In this document: piece by piece, positions 14,385 through 16,453 of the stretch | Position numbering within the stretch: position 1 is the stretch's first letter | How the letters are laid out: the number at the start of each line of letters is the position of its first letter | Source of the DNA: Acidobacteriota bacterium | Lineage (GTDB): Bacteria > Acidobacteriota > Blastocatellia > Pyrinomonadales > Pyrinomonadaceae | DNA: 16,453 nucleotides | Reading direction: 5' to 3' | Assembly: GCA_013698055.1 (NCBI GenBank) | Contig: JACCVS010000663.1 | Span: forward strand, 1 to 16,453 | Position numbers and translations under genes: made by a program | Notes under the pieces: model-generated | Databases searched by the model: none | What the model saw: only the letters and a program-made list of their open reading frames with translations | Told to the model about the DNA's origin: nothing

Positions 14385-14525
14385 ATGGCTGAAAGGAAAT
14401 GGGAGAAAGTAGATATTACGTTGACGGATGAAGAGCGTAAGAGTTTCAGGAATGCGCTGATTATTTTTGCGGTCATCGAAGCGCTCGTTCTGATTCCAGC
14501 CGTCCTATACAGGATTTTTCGCTGA
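14385..14525 (+). CDS. 46-aa single-span membrane protein after the ECF sigma gene
   Basis: ATG at 14385 preceded by AGAGGTGA at ideal spacing; 46 residues to TGA at 14523-14525. Residues 1-22 are charged (MAERKWEKVDITLTDEERKS), and residues about 24-42 form one hydrophobic helix (ALIIFAVIEALVLIPAVLY) before a basic RIFR end. It starts 18 bases after the sigma-factor stop. No family recognised. The layout, a short charged cytoplasmic head on a single membrane helix, would suit a small sigma-factor tether or regulator, but it has no HxxxCxxC zinc motif; that role is an inference from position alone. The strong ribosome site and clean frame make a real gene likely. Confidence 0.72.
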   Translation: MAERKWEKVDITLTDEERKSFRNALIIFAVIEALVLIPAVLYRIFR

Positions 14526-14590
14526 GCTTGTTTCGGGCTAGCCAGGTCAAACAGGTTCTTAATCACAATGAAGCCAGACGGAGGTTTGAA

Positions 14591-14905
14591 ATGTCGAACG
14601 TAAACAACATCAATTCAGTTCGCAAGACGGCGCTCGACCGCATTGACCGCAGCGAGCGCAACTACAAAGTTACATTCTTCGGGGCTGCCATCATCGAAGT
14701 CTTCTTCCTCGCCGGATTCCTGCTGCTTGCAGATTTCTCCAACCGAATGCATGTCCTTCTTTTGTTGACGACAATTGCCATCTACTCGATCCTCGCGCTC
14801 GGTCTGGTAGCCCTCGGCGTACATATCAACCGCAATACCTTGCGCGTCCTGAATGCGGTTGAGTTGCTGGGGGAAACGGATGAGCCGAGAAGCCGCGAGA
14901 ATTAA
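14591..14905 (+). CDS. Two-span membrane protein in the ECF sigma operon
   Basis: 104 aa from ATG 14591, chosen because GGAGG stands about six bases upstream; a longer frame to 14528 has no such site. The cytoplasmic head (RKTALDRIDRSERNYK) is charged and helical. Two hydrophobic segments follow, about 28-48 (VTFFGAAIIEVFFLAGFLLL) and 54-78 (HVLLLLTTIAIYSILALGLVALGV), joined by a short DFSNRM loop, and then a helical tail RNTLRVLNAVELLGETDE. Both ends are predicted cytoplasmic. No family recognised. It is the third gene of the sigma operon and is followed by a terminator. A role in sensing or in holding the sigma factor at the membrane is possible but unproven. Confidence 0.78.
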   Translation: MSNVNNINSVRKTALDRIDRSERNYKVTFFGAAIIEVFFLAGFLLLADFSNRMHVLLLLTTIAIYSILALGLVALGVHINRNTLRVLNAVELLGETDEPRSREN

Positions 14906-14937
14906 ATGGGCTGAAGAAGACAAACGGTCTAAAGATA

Positions 14938-14977
14938 AAAGAAAGCGCCGGATTCCCCCAAACCCGGCGCTTTCTTT
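14938..14977. terminator. Intrinsic terminator of the sigma-factor operon
   Basis: A perfect 14-bp stem pairs 14938-14951 with 14964-14977, core GAAAGCGCCGG / CCGGCGCTTTC, with a C-rich 12-base loop. The U-rich end TTTCTTT follows the GC core on the plus strand. It also faces the convergent msrQ gene 100 bases away and could end that transcript. Between it and msrQ (14978-15079) I see only a doubtful 16-codon frame. Confidence 0.88.
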
Positions 14978-15079
14978 GCCTTCACTCGTTTAAGATTGAA
15001 GGAGAATCATGAATTGCTCGCTACGATACATTCAAAGCGCGCTTGTCTGGTTGCGATGAAGTTGCAACGATCTTACGGT

Positions 15080-15709
15080 TTAGTTTTGCTCTCGCGTCGG
15101 TGGAATGAGCGTTCTCGTCGGAGTTTTCTGCTTGAGATTTTTGATGACGATGCGCGAGCCGAGCAGGATGGCGAGCACGAAGGCGAATCTGATGGGCAAT
15201 CTCGTATCAGACTTGACCAGCATCCAGAAGTGAATCACGCCGCCGATGGCAGTCAGATAAACGAGCTTATGCAGGCGCGCCCAACGCTTTCCGCCCAGCC
15301 GCTTGATCCAGCCTTTGGTCGAGGTAATCGCGAGCGGAACCATCAGAAAGAAGCTGAGCATCCCGACGGCGATGAAAGGACGCGCGTAGATGTCATCAAT
15401 GGTGCCTTTGATGCTGAACGTGCGGTCGAACCAGATGTAAGTCAGCAGATGCAGGAAGCCATAAAAGAAGGCGTAGAGTCCGAGCATCCGGCGAAACTGG
15501 ATAAGCCATTGGATACTGGTAATTTTTCTGAGCGGCGTGACAGCGAGAGAGATCAGGAGGAAGACGAGCGTCAGCATTCCCGTCGTCCTCGTGAAAAACT
15601 CCACGGGGTTAGCCCCGAGCTTGTTGTGATACCAGTCCCAGGCCATCAGGACGAGCGGCACGAGGCAGTTGATGAAGATGGCGACTTTGTAAAACTTGAT
15701 TTCTTTCAT
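15080..15709 (-). CDS. msrQ: MsrQ, haem-binding membrane subunit of the MsrPQ system (YedZ family)
   Basis: 209 aa, about six transmembrane helices, of the ferric-reductase-like YedZ family. It carries electrons from the quinone pool or a flavin reductase through b-type haem to MsrP in the periplasm. Candidate haem ligands are H87 (FLHLLTYIWF), H147 (WARLHKLVYL) and H160 (VIHFWML), and the family stretch PLRKITSIQWLIQFRRMLGLYAF is at 59-81. The ATG has AGGA five to eight bases upstream and lies 15 bases after the msrP stop, so the two form an operon. Length and motifs are normal. Confidence 0.94.
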   Translation of the reverse strand: MKEIKFYKVAIFINCLVPLVLMAWDWYHNKLGANPVEFFTRTTGMLTLVFLLISLAVTPLRKITSIQWLIQFRRMLGLYAFFYGFLHLLTYIWFDRTFSIKGTIDDIYARPFIAVGMLSFFLMVPLAITSTKGWIKRLGGKRWARLHKLVYLTAIGGVIHFWMLVKSDTRLPIRFAFVLAILLGSRIVIKNLKQKTPTRTLIPPTREQN

Positions 15710-15724
15710 CGCGTCCTGTCTCGC

Positions 15725-16453
15725 CTAGAAATCGACTCGCAAATCCATCCCCGCATACAACTGCCCGACCTGTTCCGTATAGCCATTGAACATCAAGGTG
15801 TCGCGCTTTCCATACTCGCCGATGCGCGTCTCGCGCGCCTGACTCCAACGCGGATGGTTAACGCTCGGATTAACGTTTGAGTAAAAGCCGTACTCGCGTG
15901 ATGCGTAGCCGTTCCAGGTAGTGGCAGGTTGATTGCTGACGAGACGAATCTTGACAATTGATTTGATGCTCTTGAAGCCGTACTTCCACGGGATGACGAG
16001 CCGGATGGGTGCGCCGTCCTGCGGCGGCATCGCCTCGCCGTAAAGCCCACTCGCGAGAATCGTCAACGGGTGCATCGCTTCGTCCATCCGCAAGCCTTCG
16101 ACATAAGGCCAATCGAGCGAGCCGCTGTTCTGGCCGGGCATTCGTTTCGGGTCGAAGAGAGTCTCGAACTGGACGAAGCGCGCGGAAGAGTTCGGCTCGA
16201 CTGCATCAAGCAATTTGTTAAGCGAAAAGCCGACCCAGGGAATGACCATTGACCAGCCTTCGACGCAGCGCAGGCGATAGATGCGTTCTTCGAGCGGCGC
16301 GATTTTTAAGAGTTCGTCGAGGTCGAAAATCTTCGGCTTGTTGACGAGACCTTCGACCGCGACTGTCCACGGACGTGTCACGAAATTCTTCGCCGCACTC
16401 GCCACGCCGCGCTTATCGGTCGTGAATTCGTAGAAGTTGTTGTAGTTGGTGAT
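15725..16453 (-). CDS. msrP: MsrP, molybdopterin-dependent protein-methionine-sulfoxide reductase catalytic subunit (YedY family), 5' end missing
   Basis: The frame stays open to the window edge and gives 242 residues plus stop; the first visible part, NYNNFYEFTTDKR, is internal to the family, so the Tat signal and true start lie outside. The molybdenum-binding cysteine is in YRLRCVEGWSMVIPW (visible residue 63). Later motifs include GLYGEAMPPQDGAPIRL, PWKYGFKSIKSI and the C-terminal WNGYASREYGFYSNVNP. MsrP repairs oxidised methionines in periplasmic proteins using electrons from MsrQ, encoded 15 bases downstream. A GTG at 16405 could be mistaken for a start, but the upstream residues match the family. 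Confidence 0.95.
   Translation of the reverse strand: MTNYNNFYEFTTDKRGVASAAKNFVTRPWTVAVEGLVNKPKIFDLDELLKIAPLEERIYRLRCVEGWSMVIPWVGFSLNKLLDAVEPNSSARFVQFETLFDPKRMPGQNSGSLDWPYVEGLRMDEAMHPLTILASGLYGEAMPPQDGAPIRLVIPWKYGFKSIKSIVKIRLVSNQPATTWNGYASREYGFYSNVNPSVNHPRWSQARETRIGEYGKRDTLMFNGYTEQVGQLYAGMDLRVDF

Noticed and set aside
14996..15880. 294-aa plus-strand open frame opposite msrQ and msrP
   Set aside because: Highly charged low-complexity translation, antisense to two clear genes; a shadow frame.

Overview
The window reads as a chromosomal segment of an Acidobacteriota bacterium, possibly class Blastocatellia. The lineage markers are a secreted VWFA protein of the kind typical of Acidobacteria (TIGR03436-like) and a TonB-dependent receptor with an N-terminal carboxypeptidase-regulatory-like domain. 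Housekeeping genes (fabI, purH, cutA, msrPQ) are mixed with lineage-specific secreted and membrane proteins. I see no phage, insertion sequence, CRISPR array, rRNA or tRNA. The taxonomic call is an inference from protein families.

Positions 1-7120 hold the 3' end of an unidentified CDS, a zinc-ribbon/DUF2007 protein and cutA on the plus strand. A minus-strand series follows, read from right to left: a 25-codon membrane micro-ORF, a VWFA protein, purH, an M48 protease with a zinc ribbon, fabI and a LOG-family protein. Seven gene 3' ends here (the edge CDS, the DUF2007 gene, fabI, the M48 gene, purH, the VWFA gene and the receptor gene) carry a long inverted repeat. Each arm is built from 7-bp tandem units, in at least four unrelated sequence families. 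Three of these hairpins contain the stop codon itself. They are the most unusual structure in the window.

Positions 7120-10112 hold a minus-strand unit with a consensus sigma70 promoter. It contains a small secreted His/Cys protein resembling DUF2946, then the TonB-dependent receptor, and ends in a heptad hairpin followed by a U-tract. The pairing suggests transport of a metal or another ligand.

Positions 10145-13706 hold a plus-strand group: an M61-like secreted metalloprotease, an SH3b lipoprotein, an extremely acidic small protein and a small membrane-anchored protein, closed by a GC-rich intrinsic terminator. Positions 13776-14977 hold an ECF sigma factor followed by two small membrane proteins (46 and 104 aa) and a second GC-rich terminator. 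No classical zinc-binding anti-sigma factor is present. The window ends with msrP-msrQ on the minus strand, the periplasmic methionine sulfoxide reductase and its haem membrane subunit; msrP runs off the right edge.

The ECF/small-membrane-protein operon and the heptad hairpins are the best candidates for undescribed biology.
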